The notes beneath the pieces are model-generated. The model saw only the letters and a list, made by a program, of their open reading frames with translations, did not search any database and was not told the DNA's origin. Below, piece by piece: positions 23,370 to 36,074 of a DNA stretch of 64,000 nt. The stretch spans positions 62,001 through 126,000 of the forward strand of contig MU405217.1 in assembly GCA_022836615.1 (NCBI GenBank). Direction: 5' to 3'. A program made the position numbers and the translations under genes. Numbering within the stretch: the stretch's first letter is position 1; each line of letters opens with the position of its first letter. This stretch comes from Annulohypoxylon bovei var. microspora (Eukaryota; Ascomycota; Sordariomycetes; Xylariales; Hypoxylaceae).

Positions 23370-23649
23370 ATGTTGTTCAACTTCATAATATCAGTTATCA
23401 CGGCATTCTCATTATTAGAAGCCTCAGTCAACGCATCTCCCATTCGTTGTCCAGACGTATGTTTATACAAACAGCCTCAGTGTTATACCAATACTAACTC
23501 ATATTTAGTCCAAACGAGATTTGATTCTCCAAGGAACGATGCCGGCCGAAGAGTGTTGTAGCTACGGGATTTGCAGAGGTGCGGTCGTTGTCGCGATGGG
23601 ACCAGCAGAGGAAAGCAAGAGCTCGGCGATCATGTACAACACACGGTGA
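23370..23649 (+). CDS. Small secreted cysteine-containing peptide precursor with Kex2 site
   Basis: Two exons, 23370-23456 and 23509-23649, joined by a textbook 52-bp fungal intron: donor GTATGT, branch TACTAAC at 23492-23498, acceptor TTTAG ten bases later. The 75-residue product starts with a convincing signal peptide (MLFNFIISVITAFSLLEASV, then NAS) and a short pro-segment SPIRCPD. Next comes SKR, a dibasic Kex2-type site created right at the splice junction. The mature part begins DLILQGTMPAEE and contains the compact motif CCSYGIC followed by RGAVVVAMG and a polar tail ending MYNTR. The mature form has three cysteines spaced CC-x3-C, plus one in the pro-region. I do not recognise the family. 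It could be a signalling peptide, an effector-like peptide or an antimicrobial peptide; the sequence does not decide. Without splicing, the frame would stop at 23561 and lose the KR and the cysteine motif. Confidence 0.55.
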
Positions 23650-24606
23650 TCAAGGGAGATTAGTGCCTTTCTAAAGAGCACTCTTCATGATCTTCATCAT
23701 CTCAACACCAGCGTGATCAGCATCATATCGGCGTGTTTTTTTCCCATGGTTCTAGCATATTGTCATGGGCAACTGGAGTTCGGAGTGGGGCATTAGGTGG
23801 GCGAAAATATTATGAGATTAACGTTGGCCAATCACTATTTACGCCTGGCCGATTGGAAGATGAGCATCTGCATTTGCATGCGATGGAGCTTATGGCGTTA
23901 CATGCGAATTGAGACGACGTTACATGCCGTCTTCGAGAAGAATACCCCCAACAGTTGGAAATTGTTACTATTGATATTTTAATAGCTCACCAATACGACT
24001 ATGAGGCTGAATTGCTTCCTAGTTACTTAACTTACTTCATTAGCATCGGGACCATTAGAACAATTACGAGATCGTGAAGTTTAGTACTATGTAAAATAGC
24101 ACTAGGATGGTAAGATATCGTCCAGGCAACTTAGCGGACTACATAGTTCAAGTTCGGCCGAGGCCAAGCGAATATGGCGTGGGATGGGTTCTCGTATCTG
24201 CACTGACAGCAGATGCGGCTGTCTGATAATGCAAGCGAGAACTTATATCACGCCTTCTAATCGCAGCCATCTCTTTTATCGTCAACATTTAAGTCGAGCT
24301 ATCATTCGGACTAAAAACTCCAGAGTATCAACAGCTGTAACTATCGTCATAGGTCTTCTTTTCGGCGCCACATGTGCTTCCGTTCGGTTTCTCATTTGCT
24401 ATATCTATTGTGTATATCTCTCGATAACTCAGCGGTGAGCAATCTTGCGGTTATTGAATGGAGTGATCGGCTATCTCGATCCAATTGAAGTATCTTTTTG
24501 GGAGGCGATCTAGCATGGGGCTAAGGGTCTTGAGTCAGATATGTATGCAGATACGGCACAAAATGTTCGTCGTTGGTTAGTTCGATTATCAGAAGCTTAC
24601 CTTAAT

Positions 24607-24632
24607 TACCTACCTACCTACCTACCTACCTA
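24607..24632. repeat. (TACC)6 tetranucleotide tract
   Basis: Six perfect TACC units plus TA, the complement of the TAGG tracts found elsewhere. About 90 bp further right is an orphan TATA-like element. Confidence 0.9.
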
Positions 24633-24723
24633 TCTTTGTCCGAAATACGCGATTCCAATCGCTAGCTCGTACCGTCGCCTAGTTCATGTCAGCTGTTGCT
24701 AGATCACGGACGCAACGGCGCCT

Positions 24724-24732
24724 CTATAAATA
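24724..24732 (+). promoter_or_regulatory. Orphan TATA-like element
   Basis: CTATAAATA in GC-rich surroundings is followed by about 100 bp of C/T-rich leader-like sequence and an ATG at about 24834 that opens only an 11-codon frame (MDRVSYTLSLQ). No coding gene follows before the tRNA at 25542. It may drive a non-coding transcript or be a chance match. Confidence 0.22.
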
Positions 24733-25541
24733 CGACCCCGCCGCCGTATCGTTCGATCTCGATTACATTGGTTCGCTCGCTTAACATCACGAAGTCATCT
24801 TTGGCTTATCGCTTGTAATTCATTGATTTCGTGATGGATCGTGTTAGTTACACATTGAGCTTACAATAACTGTCAGTTAGCGCTCGAGAAAGATCGAGTT
24901 GAGACTCTTTTAAACGAGATATCTACTTCCGGATAGCTGGACTCACGGCATATTCATTAACCCACGAAATCAAATAGTTTCAACTTGGCTATGCATGCTT
25001 ATCATCGAAGACATTCGCGTTATGCAGCTCTGATCTTTAGTGTCACTACGCTACATGTGTATAGATAATCGGAGATAAATTGACATATATTTGATGCCAT
25101 CATGGTGGGGATATTGATAGAATATACTACTTAACGTACTTCTGTACCAATCAGTCATCTAGATTCTAGGATACAAAAAAAAAAATACCCTTAAAAGGTT
25201 CATGAGCTGAGGTTTATGTAATCTACCCAACTCAGAAACTATGGAGGCTCTTCATGAACAAATATCCTATCAGCGAAGTCCTCTAGAACTAATCCGAACC
25301 CACTGATAGGCCGGTCGAACACTATTCCATCCCAACCTAAGATCCATATCTCCTAGCCCGCACTATGGCACGCTAACCAAACTCCACCCCGCTTGATCCA
25401 TTAGGGCAAAGTTTCCCTACCCAATCCAGCAAACAACCACCACACAGCGATATAATCTTCAATAGACGCTCCATCTTCAACCAATTACATCGTCTAACAC
25501 GCTCTTCGATAAAAGAGAAGGGGCGGAGGTGAAGGATGGCA

Positions 25542-25678
25542 GGGCTTGTGGTTTAGTGGTATAATACTCCCTTAGCAGGTACGACCCACCGGCGACGATC
25601 CACCTCACGATGGCTTCGTTTCTAGGGTTCGTCTACTAAGTCTGGGAGTGGTCCGGGGTTCGATTCCCCGCGAGTCCA
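25542..25678 (+). tRNA. tRNA-Ala(AGC) with a 65-nt intron
   Basis: Acceptor GGGCTTG (25542-25548) pairs with CGAGTCC (25671-25677), including the G3-U70 wobble that is the alanine identity determinant. Base 73 is A (25678). The D arm has GTTTAGTGGTATAAT. The anticodon stem CTCCC (25567-25571) pairs with GGGAG (25644-25648). The loop is TT-AGC-A, interrupted after base 37 by an intron at 25578-25642, then T38. The T arm CGGGG-TTCGATT-CCCCG is perfect and supplies the B box. The mature length is 72 nt. The intron is long for a nuclear tRNA and sits at the canonical 37/38 position. The strand and both promoter boxes are internally consistent. Confidence 0.87.
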
Positions 25679-26438
25679 GCAGTGAGAGGTTAGATTCCTC
25701 TTGTACCATGATTTTTTGTTATATTTTTTAATTTTACCGTGGTTCAATACAGGTTTTTGAATGAAGTTTTATTAAGGGGTTGTTCTTTTAATTACCTACC
25801 TAGCTACAAGTTATGGGAGGTTATTTCCATGCATAAACTTTAGGCGATCCTCACTTTAATATCTTTTTGAATCGCAGCAACCTTCAGTTCATTATCAACT
25901 TAGAAGATCTTTCCTAATTAGTGTTTGAAATAGCAATACTCCTGGTTTTATGTTTTCTCACTCACAGCATCCTGTAGCAAGAAGCTCATCGACAACCCTC
26001 TCGTCGCTGAAGTATATCATCTGTTGTTTGGTGATGCCAGATTGCCGAGCACTAACCAAACTCTTTTGACTTTTTCTTCAGTCTCATGATGGTAGGCAAT
26101 TTGAATTACTGAACACAACTACAGATTCTTCATTCACTTACCTACCTAGTCATTTGAGCAAAGGCTAAGTAATCTTGACCTCTCTTTACCCTGAAGATGA
26201 TAATTCCAACTTTCATCAATTTTTTTTTTCATCTTCACCCCTTGCACATGAACTAAACAATGAATCTCACACGATATTCATCTATTCAATCAACCCCCCA
26301 AGATTTTCTAGTCGAATATATACATCGGACCCTATATACTGTCACTGTCACCCCCTCTCCTCCCAAGCAACATAGAACGACACGGCTCGCGCTACCAGCA
26401 CGACTTCGCACTATATAATCTCCACTTCCCCATCTCAC
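25679..26438. other. Intergenic region between tRNA-Ala and the EDEM gene
   Basis: 760 bp with T-rich stretches, a CCTACCTAG motif near 25795 and 26140, and the 3' untranslated region of the minus-strand mannosidase. The plus-strand frame 26175-26375 has no recognisable content. Confidence 0.5.
25712..25717 (+). terminator. Candidate Pol III terminator of tRNA-Ala
   Basis: T6 on the non-template strand 34 bases after the tRNA end, with further T runs just beyond. It is rather distant for Pol III but the first T4+ run downstream. Confidence 0.5.
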
Positions 26439-29400
26439 TCATAGCACGACCAAGTTGCTAATCTTCAGCCCCTGGCTCTCAACATGGTACCTCCTCCTCA
26501 GCCCCAAGCTCCTCGTCGTCTTTAGCACCTCGTAGGCGTCCTGGCCACCGCCCGTCATCAGCATAGCGATGGGGCGGTGTCGATGTATGCCCGAGGGCGT
26601 CTTCTGCGCCTCGTCCAGCAACGGCCTGATGAAGTTGACGTTCGCTGCATCCTGTCCTCCACCCCTCCCTTTCCCCTGCCATTCGTTATCGTCGTCGTCG
26701 CTGTCGTCGACCTTATCGTCCGACACCACGACCACGAGCTGCAGCGCGTTCCTCGCCGGCGCGAACGACGGGATATTCGCCAGCTTCTCGGAGAACGAGC
26801 ACCCGCCGCGACGCATGACGATGACCTGGTGGGCGCGGGGCGCGGCGTCGGGCAGCTTGCCGCCGCACGCCTGACCAGCGAAGAAGATACGCTGCCACGA
26901 CAGCGACTCGATGACACCGTTCGTGTTGGGGTTAGGTGCCTCGCGGACGTCGGGTAAAGGGGCGGCGCCTACGCCGACGGGTGTGATGGCCGGCAGCTCG
27001 ACGTACTTGAACTTTGGCGGCGGGACGGGCTCTGGGCCGAAGGTAGCGACCGGTTCTCGCAGGACGGATGTGATTTGTTGCAGGAACGAGCTAAACATGC
27101 CGACAGCAGAATCGCTTTCGAACTCGATAGACTGTGACTCAAAAGGGGGTTCTGGATCTGTAGAGGAGGAATTGTGTTCTAATGGGTTTTCGGGAACCTC
27201 GATCTGTAGAAGAATATCGACAATGACCGAGTCACGGACACGATGGAACAGAGGGTCAGACATGTCTTCAAGAACGTCGCGAGTGATGAAGATCTTTTCG
27301 TCCCGGCCGAGGGGCAAGCTCCCAATGCTGTAGACTCTCCAAGCCCGTTCAGATGTCTCTGGAGGTTCTTCCATAAGTAGGGCTAGCTTCAAGCCGGATA
27401 GACTATTGATCGCAATGCCTTCGTTCCCCATACGAACGAGATTATGGCCGCCAAACATGATGTTGAAGGCACTACCTACTGATTGTTGAGAACCGGAAGG
27501 GAACTCGATTACTGATGTCTGAGCCTGTTTTGTCACTGCGCAGAACCCATCCGCTGGAAGCATGGAACGGGGCAGTGTCCAAGGGAAATATGTGTAATTT
27601 TCCTTTGGCCTTTCTGATGACTTTGTTTGCACTTTAGAACCGCCTAATTTTGCAATTGGGTTTTCTGAGCCACTGTGTATGTTGGGGATCTGATGGAGCC
27701 GAATCAGTGTTGCAGCATTGTAAAAATCAGGTCTCGAAGTAATAGCGGAGCTAGTCAGTGGTGGGAGAACTGGTGGGCGAGGACAGGTATTGGTGAATTG
27801 GGAATCGAAGTATGGCTGAACGGCTCTTTCTGATACCGGTTTACGCACTGGACGATGGGACTTCTTTCGAGGGATAATTAATGGGTGTCCTTCTGTAGTG
27901 AACACATACGAAGCATCAAGCTTGTTTAGAGGATGATCTGGGTCAAAGAGGAGATATAAGTATTTGGCAGTCTCTCCGAGGAAGAAACTCTCCATTCGGT
28001 CACTCTTCTCGCCGGTGTTCACATCTTGTAAACCAGACCAACCGCACTTTGTCCAGCAGCGCCTATTGATGTCTTTTAAAACCATTTCACCCGCATAAAG
28101 GTACCAGGGGTCTCGAGTAGCACGATACAAGTGATAGGTGGACTCGATGAATTCTGGGCGGCCGGGCCACCAGCCGAGACCCCCTTCAATACGGCCTTCG
28201 CGTACAGACCATCGCTCTGGGAGGGCGGAGTACCGGGTCCAGAGCGCGGTATAAACTAGATGCGTCTCAATAGCTTCGTCAAGCTCTCCAGCGAGCGCCA
28301 ATAAACCAGAGTAATATGCGCCTAAACTATCGATCCAATATGCCTGTGGTGAGCCTGTAGACATATGCGCATTCACGTAGTGTGGATGATGTAGATCGGA
28401 ATAAAGATGACGCTTGATAGCAGCGTGAGCATGATGCCAAGCTTGTAGAAAAGAGTCGGCAGAGTTATCCTCGTCCGAAAGTGGGTGATATATCTGGTTG
28501 GGGTCAAGCCAGTCCCCGTCATGGCCTTGAGGCATCGTCTGGTTCGGTAGCTCTTGACCCGATAATAGGATATGAGTCTTGAGAGCATATTCGAAGAAGC
28601 TGTCAATTCCAGCGCCGATTCCAGAAAATCCACCGATCCAGTGACCTCCTTCGGCATCCACGCCAGCTCCAATAAGGCCGATATTGCTTCTTCTCGACCA
28701 CACGGCCCAAAAAGCCCTCTTAGCTGCTTGCTCAAACCTCGGGTCTCCAGTGAGGCGGCTCAACACGGTGAACTCCAACACTAAACTACCTGCCCCGGCA
28801 CTGCAAGTTTCGGTGATTTCAGGAGCATCCTCGGCCGGTTTTGGATCTATGTTGCTTCCGTGGAGTGGCGAATTCAAATAGAACGGTATCCCATAACGAA
28901 GATTGACACGCGGGTAGGGTAACCCGGTCTGAGTATAAAATGCAGGAAGCAAGCGTTGAGCTAAGTCGAGGGCAAGCCGCAACAGCTGTCCGTCATACTT
29001 GAATCTATTCGGCCAGGGGATAGGATGCTTTTCAATATCGCTATCATCCTCGTCGTTAATTACCCCTCGTGGGTTATAACCAGCAATGGGCAACTCCCCA
29101 ACAGCGAAAAGATGGGCACTGAGCAATCCACCAACACCTCTTATTACCGTCTCGAAGACTTGAACCTTGCTATCAACATCAAAACCACGACCACGAGCAC
29201 CTTGCCCTGACGGGCCGGGCCGTCCATCACCATATTGTGCGACCAACGCAACGACACCATCTTGGAAATCGCTTAAGGCTTTCGGCCCGGTATTCTTACT
29301 ATCGGGCGGCGCAGAGGCAAGGATGGCGAGGGACGAAAGACTATCGATGAGGGTCAGGGAGTAGTTCCCGAGGACGTCATTAAGCGCAATGTTTCTCGGG

Positions 29401-29736
29401 TTCAGGGGATCTCGAGTTAACGGCGTACAAGAGACGGGCCGTAACTATAAATTATGAGCTAATGCACGACTCTACTTTTTTCGACAAGTGCTGAGGTCAT
29501 TTGATGCATACCTCATCTTCGGGAAACGCAATATTCATGTAATTATCGAAGCCGTGGTAAAACATATCGACCGTCTCCTGCCTCAACTCGGCAATGCGAC
29601 TGGGGCGCATCGCCTCCACCAGATCCAGCCATGACACCAACAACGCGAATAGCACGATCAACCTGACAAGAGCGCCATGATTCGTCGATTTATGGGAGAT
29701 GGCCAACGTCCAACTGCCCATGCCTAGCAAGGGCAT
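26439..29736 (-). CDS. MNL1: EDEM/Mnl1-type ER degradation-enhancing alpha-1,2-mannosidase (GH47, PA domain)
   Basis: Minus strand, two exons (29736-29512 and 29444-26439) with one 67-bp phase-0 intron; 1076 residues. The N-terminus carries a hydrophobic stretch (ALVRLIVLFALLVSWLDLV) as signal or anchor. The EDEM start ELRQETVDMFYHGFDNYMNI follows, and across the junction LRPVSCTP. The GH47 domain (about 45-560) shows LTLIDSL, the FETVIRGVGGLLSAHL glutamate, ETCSAGAGSL, the GAGIDSFFEYALK aspartate, the RPEFIESTYHLYRATRDPWY glutamate and the final calcium-binding TTEGHPL. A C-terminal PA domain (about 880-1060) contains VIVMRRGGCSFSEKL. Mnl1/Htm1 trims mannose from misfolded glycoproteins to mark them for ERAD, working with protein disulfide isomerase in the ER lumen. 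One common Asp after LIDSL is Ser here (LIDSLSSL), while the three acidic catalytic positions are intact. Confidence 0.95.
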
Positions 29737-32700
29737 TACCGGCAGGGGAATGCAGAAGAAGGCATGTGTATAAAGAACGGGTAAGGCCGCGAAGGAATAG
29801 CCGGCAAAATTCCCAACCGTTCTCGAAACCAGCAGAGACGAAGGTGAGGAATTGCAAAAAAAAAAAACAATATTTCGTTAATAGAGTTGCGACTATTCTA
29901 ACAAGTTTCAACTTGGAACAAACAAAACAACGCGAATAGAAATTTGGAGCTTGAACGTGATCATCGGATGTTTAGCTACGATCCAAAAACGTATCCATTG
30001 CTATGCTATCATTAAACATTAAGCTTTAAGGCTTGGAATTCAAACATCAGAACTCAAAGTGACGCGACATAGGTACTAACAGAATTCACCAATCAAGTGC
30101 TGACAATCTGATAAGAATGCTTGTACTCCCTCGCCATTAGCGGGTCTGGATTGGTCTGAGGACACGTGCCAACGTTGGTTTGCATGTGATTACATAACCT
30201 GATGACGCACCCGGCTATCGATAATCACGAGCAAAGTCAACAATCTTATCTTATCGATACCAGCTTACATATGTACATATATGATGAAGTCTTGTACAAC
30301 GCCAACGACGTCCCCTTCTGCATTTCCGATGTTCAGCATCTAGCCGCTCCCGAATAGCTTCTTATTGTATCACAATACAAATACCCGGCGTCTGTTATGT
30401 TCATGCTATTTACATTACTAGTTGTACCTACAGCTATTGTACCGCTACAAGTTGCACAGTGTGTACCTAGTTGAGTAACTCGAACTTCCGCAGATCTTTC
30501 TCTACGCCGCACGATCCCTAGGTACTCTAGATTTCTTCTCATACGGTCGGCATGATGATGGCATGTTCTTTCTTCTAGATCATCCATTACGGGCTTGAAG
30601 GCATCTTCGTTAAAGTAGAAGTCTCAGTACTAGCGTCGTCGCCATCGCCCAAGTCAAATTTCCACGTGTCTCGGGGTCCAACTAGATCCTGCACTTTGCT
30701 GTAGAGGCTGAGACAAAGCTCGCTAGATTTGACGGAACAGCAAATAGGTAGGTGTAGAATTTATGGCTGATCATACCTAGGTGGCTGGAGAGAAAATTCC
30801 GGGTTTACGATATCCGGGGAAGACTAGAGTCTTTAAGCGAAGAATATATCCATGTGTCGAGACGCACAACTTTTGAAACATGATGCCGTGCGACTCTCGG
30901 GGACGCATGTGCCTCTCCCTTACTTTGTGTATCAGCCTTCTACACAGCCGATTGGTAACTACCTGACAGGTGCGGTTAATATAAAGTGCTGGATCGAACG
31001 ACGCAAGGGATGAGCTTTTTGCGTGTTACTGCCGCGAGATTTTCTCAACACGATGTTGGATATTGGGATCTTCTCCGCCTCACGAGACGTCGAGACTCTC
31101 TGCCCTGAATCATCGACCTCGTGACTAGCACCCGTGATCCATCTGATTCGGCCTCAACGGTTTTTGGACTTCCCGCCGACGTCACTGCCTACCTACCTAG
31201 GTACTCGAAACTAATGCAAAACCCACTCGGCCGAGCGTCCTTCGTCGCTGTCCTTGCTGCCCGGTACTACGTTGCTGAGCCGCATTCCTCCGGAGCAGGA
31301 TTTTAATAAACCTTACTAGAGTATTCGTCAACGCTTAGCGAATCCGTTCTAGTATCCTACTGGGGGATGAGACATATTAAGTTACCACTTTCCTAAAGTA
31401 CGAAAGCGCATAGGCATAGGACTACGCAAGAGCTACATTGGTCAATTCGTATTATTGACCATGTCAATATACTCGTTGTCATCCAAGAATCGTTCCTTGG
31501 CAAATCTTGAGAGGCTTCGTCGAGTTCAAGATTTCCCATAATACCACCGCTTTATTGTCGATATGCGGTTCGCACAATGACAAATAGAACCTGGGTACCC
31601 AGGGAAGTTGTATGGATCTCTGTCGTCCAGATAGACTCCACAGAGCGACTAGTTCACTGTGTGATCCTTACCATGTAGGTAGGTAGCTTGGGTATGCTAG
31701 TAGGCTAGGTACTTAAAAAATAAGAGGAGACATAGCAGTGACCTCCAGAGTCCCAATGGGATTGGAACCATAAAGGCTATGTATTTAGGCTTCATCAACG
31801 GCATCCCTACCGCATACCTAGGTACGGTGGAGATACGGTAACTCGGAGTCCTGGAGCCGTGTTGACTGGTCGTTTTGTAGATTCACTTGAGTTCTATATT
31901 AAACACCATTGTTGCACAAGACTCTAAAGACGACCCTCTTTCTTTGTGCTTCACTGGGACATCCCCCCTATACTCTCTAGGTAATGGCGAGCTAATGTGG
32001 GCGACGATAACCTAGCGTAAAACGAGGCTTTCGATACTCCGGTTACACAAGTCCGGGCAATGCCCCGGCGCCCGGATCTTGGGACCATGTTCTGCATTTT
32101 TCTCGATGTACCTACGGAGCCCACGATATGGCTCTATGATCTCGGATGGATATCCGTCGGCAGGGGACCCTAATTTGATATTTTCAAGTTTGGGACCGGG
32201 GGATGATGAACAGATTAACATTTGTTTACATCCCAGAACCAGCGCCAAGGCTAGGTAACGGCCCGTACGGGCTGCCCCTTGAAAGAATGCTAGCGTTCTG
32301 TCCGTGCGGTAACCTCATCGGCGATTCTCGAAGACGAAAAAAGGATTGACATTCTACCGATACTGTGGTAAATATAAAGTCCTAGCATAGAGTCCTAGCA
32401 CAGAATATTGAGACAAGATAATGCCTCGATATATAATATTTGTGAGTTATATTCACCTGCCCTGCCTAAGAAACCAACCATAGTATATAGCCTATACCGT
32501 GCCTCTTCCTAATTTCGAATATTTCAAATATTGTAACATCCATGCGACAGTATAATACGTAAAACTACCCTTCTCAAAACAACAAAATCCCCGCGTGGAT
32601 CTCGGTAACCAAAGCTAACGCTATTTCAGGGATGGGCCGGAATACTGTAAACAGTCTAGATACCGTTTTAATTGTGGCTCCCTACCCCGGGTTCTTCCCC

Positions 32701-35700
32701 CCTTGGGACCTTTAAGCATCACTTAAGGACTGCTCAATTTTACGTCCGTGCCTTAATGATCCGTGACTAGGGGCTCCAGCATCCAGTTCATGCGGGCTCA
32801 GTACCGGTCTCGAAAACCTTCTAACCGTACCAAGGCATCCGAGCGAGATGATTAAAAACCCTTGTGTATATCATCGTCCTAAACCACTACATATGTAGTT
32901 TGCTGATGTGTGCCAAGCTCCAGTCGCAAAATATGGATGGATGTATGTATGTCATGTTGTCAATAGCGCGGAAGTGCGCCGATGATAACCCTCTTCCCAG
33001 TCGCCCCCATCCATAAGACCTGACCGCTATCGAAGAAAGAAGAGAGGAAAAATGTCAGCAGCGTAAGCTCTAAGCCTTCGGCTCCAAACCGTCGGGTTGG
33101 ACTATCTGCCCACGAGTCTGACAAATCTTCATCGGCAGTTATACATATATCTCACTCGGTGGCTATTTCCAGCTAGATTTTTTTTATTACATTCCTCCGC
33201 GTCCCGCGGACTTTAGCTTTCTTCGCATTTCCCTTCTTCGCACGGAGGGTTTGGAGAGAGGAGGAGGAGGGAATATTACTTTAGTGAGAAAAAAAAAGAG
33301 CGGAGACGGCTCAGAAACAGAGTAATAGATAGCGAGATTATCCTACGCGTACAATTTCTTAAGCTTAATGGGTGGATACCTACAATATGGTATGGTCGGA
33401 TCGCCGTTTGGCTCTTTTGCTCTTGATGGGGAGCTAGTGTACTGCAGCCCTGCCCTTTCCCCTGTCCTCCGTGCTCCGCTTGGTGCCGACTCCCGCCAGT
33501 CAGAGGTCTTCGTGGCCAGGTCGGTCACGTTACACCTTGTCTCATCGCTCAACGTCACTCTCAACGTCCTTCCCGGGTACCTTACCTACCGTAACGGGTT
33601 CGCTCGATGTTGCGGGCGATCGGAATGGGTTTTCTCGGTATCATAGTTCTTCCACTTTCTGGACTTGCTCTGCCTTCATTTTCTATAATTCGGTCAACTT
33701 TGGGGGCCGAATACCGGGATGATGTATGTAACTGCTCGAAGTCAGTGTGGTCGATAGTTATTTCATGCGAGGAGAATGGCGGGGACGGGAAAAATAAGGG
33801 ATCTACCTAGGGTAGCCATGCACCTTAGACACCTCGTTTGCGCACCCTTTTTTTATCGAGCCAGTGAGAGTTACTCCAATTTCCCAAGGACGCGGTTCAT
33901 GGCGCGCTTCGTCGAACGCCATCACACCCCGACCATGGGGGCAACCCGGTTGTGGATGGGTGCTGATATTGCGGTGGGTGAACATGTTTACTCCCATTTG
34001 TCGGCCCGCCCTCTCTGATTTCTACGTGAGCGAAGGGGCGGTGTCACTAACAATACTTGCGCCTACACACACTCCCACGCTTGCCTCCTAGTGTTGATAC
34101 GCGCACATCTCCATCTTCGCCTCTTATTCCTAGCATTTAGAGTGTCTATGATGGAAGCGCGGGAACATGGGAACTAGTGATATCCTAGCAAGAAACCCTA
34201 AATCCATGCTCAGCATAAACCTGGAATACTCGTACGTCTTCACGCTACTATCTTGATTTATCGGCGTTATCTCTATCTCCGCAGAAGCCAAGACCGAGCC
34301 AGATACCAGATACGTACGAGCCAGTATCCATGATCATGCCATTGTAGATGGCCCTAGACACGTAATGCTGTGCTAATGCTAGCTTAAGACGGGAGGGTAT
34401 TATGTGCACACAGTTAAGGTAGCTGGGACAGTTGTACCGCGTAGATACATGCGACCTCGACGGCACGTGGTTCGCAGCTTAAACCTCCCTAAGGGCTGGC
34501 AGTTACCAGTGCTATGTTGCCGGTGCTGTGTAATGTCGACCTGTAATTACCGATATGATGACCTGGTACTTAGTAAGTCCACTGCCATCAAATTCTAATT
34601 GTCTCGGTTTACACCTTGTCCCGGGGGTTATGGAATGGTACTCCTGGATCTAGAAAATAGCCTAGATAGGTATATAGAAAGAGAATTTGACCCAGCCACC
34701 AAGAAACCCCACGTGTCGGTATTCCCACGGGATGTCAGGAGGCGGTAAGTCTTCTTCTAGTGGATGATCCGGACCTCGTGTTTAGGTTGCGGCGAATATC
34801 CCTAAGACAGCTCTGTCTCGCAGCTAGACCCCCGAGGCACAGGAGCGGAAGGGCGGTAGAAGACATAGCACGTTGTCGAAGGAGGTATTATTAGAAACAG
34901 GCGCAGCGCGCTTCTGTAGTTTTCCTTTTCTTCTAACTCACTTCCTCTTCTTGTCTCTCTTCCGCGCGGATGGCTTGCTAATACTAGCCTCCCTTGCAGC
35001 GAACCGTCAAAACTCGACCCGTGCCTCACTTCGCGTGTATGTCTGCAATGGACGGTCCCCACAGGGCACCTAGGCAGAAAAAAGCAGATCCGACGGCACA
35101 GTACAACATCGCGACTCGTCTTTATATAAATGAAGTTGCTAAGCCACCCGGTGCTTAAAGGAGAATAGTCCAAGCCGGAAACTACCTAATTGTCTTGATC
35201 TTCACTACATCTAGGTATAGTAGCGGAAGCTAGACATACTTAGTAGAACAAGCAGAAATTCTACGACATTTGTGGGTAACTTGATAGACTAGATGGATCT
35301 GTTCCAAATTTTCGAAAAGACATATTCTGTATCGTCCAAATTTCGTGCTAGTGACGTCGAGAATACTCAAACGTGTCGAAAATACACAGCGTAATATCAA
35401 GTAGCTACCTAGTTATTACAGTAAAACATGACAAATAACTCCTTGCTCCTCGTCAGGGATCTATCTCCAGGTTTTCATATACCCCTTTATTAAGCCAAGC
35501 TTAAAGTCCCATCCCTGTGCCTCAAAAAAATCAATGTCGCCCACCTACCATTCTCCAATGATGGCGATGGTACCTAGACTCAAGCGGATCAAATGTTGAA
35601 GACGGTGAGGAGGATATCGATTTTGACATAGAGCAACTAAGTAATGACAAACCGGTCGTGGAGTAAAAAGGAAGACCGGAGGAAATTTGAAATATGTACC

Positions 35701-36074
35701 GTGCCATAGCAATGCATCTCAACGCCTTGATAGAATCACCCACCCAGGCCCCCGGGTGTTCCACAAAAACAACATAATATGGACCTTGTCAAAAAGACAC
35801 CACATAAACCGCCCGCCTAGTAAAATCACATCATCATCCCATTTTTTCCCTTGCGAGAATGAATTCACCCTCTGCTGTAGTAGTGATACGATCCGTCTTT
35901 CCAACTCCAAACAATCACTAAATTATGACTTTCAAGTATCTTCTAGTGACATGTAAGCAACCGTAGAGCTATGATAGTGACGATTTGAACAGTGGTGACG
36001 AAGATCCCGTAGAGACTATTATAAAAACAAAGAAAAGAACTGCCAAGCAAATTAGACGAATCGTCCAGCTATGC
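29737..36074. other. 6.3 kb gene-free region
   Basis: Upstream flank of the mannosidase gene, then long non-coding DNA. Several short open frames (30333-30587 minus, 33368-33646 and 33776-34018 plus, 34802-35173 minus, 35687-35956 plus) lack recognisable domains, and several have no ATG. TAGG/CCTA tracts occur near 30748, 31190 and 31676. A 21-base stretch at 35419 vaguely resembles the MITE terminus found at 40458. No gene is supported. Confidence 0.5.

Larger units (their letters stand above)
23650..25541. other. 1.9 kb intergenic region between the peptide gene and tRNA-Ala
   Basis: No supported protein gene. It holds a CCTA tract (24607-24632) and an orphan TATA-like element at 24724-24732. 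The A-rich run near 25175 is simple sequence. Confidence 0.5.

Noticed and set aside
29690..29911. Alternative minus-strand frame overlapping the mannosidase start, with a hydrophobic N-terminus
   Set aside because: It runs through a poly-A/T tract, is in a different frame from the EDEM exon and has no homology to it.
33368..34091. Cluster of plus-strand frames in a GC-richer patch
   Set aside because: Frames overlap one another and no domain or coherent splice model emerged.
35419..35439. CAGTAAAACATGACAAATAAC, similar to the MITE terminus and preceded by TA
   Set aside because: Several mismatches and no matching inverted end within 1 kb; probably chance or an unrecognisable remnant.
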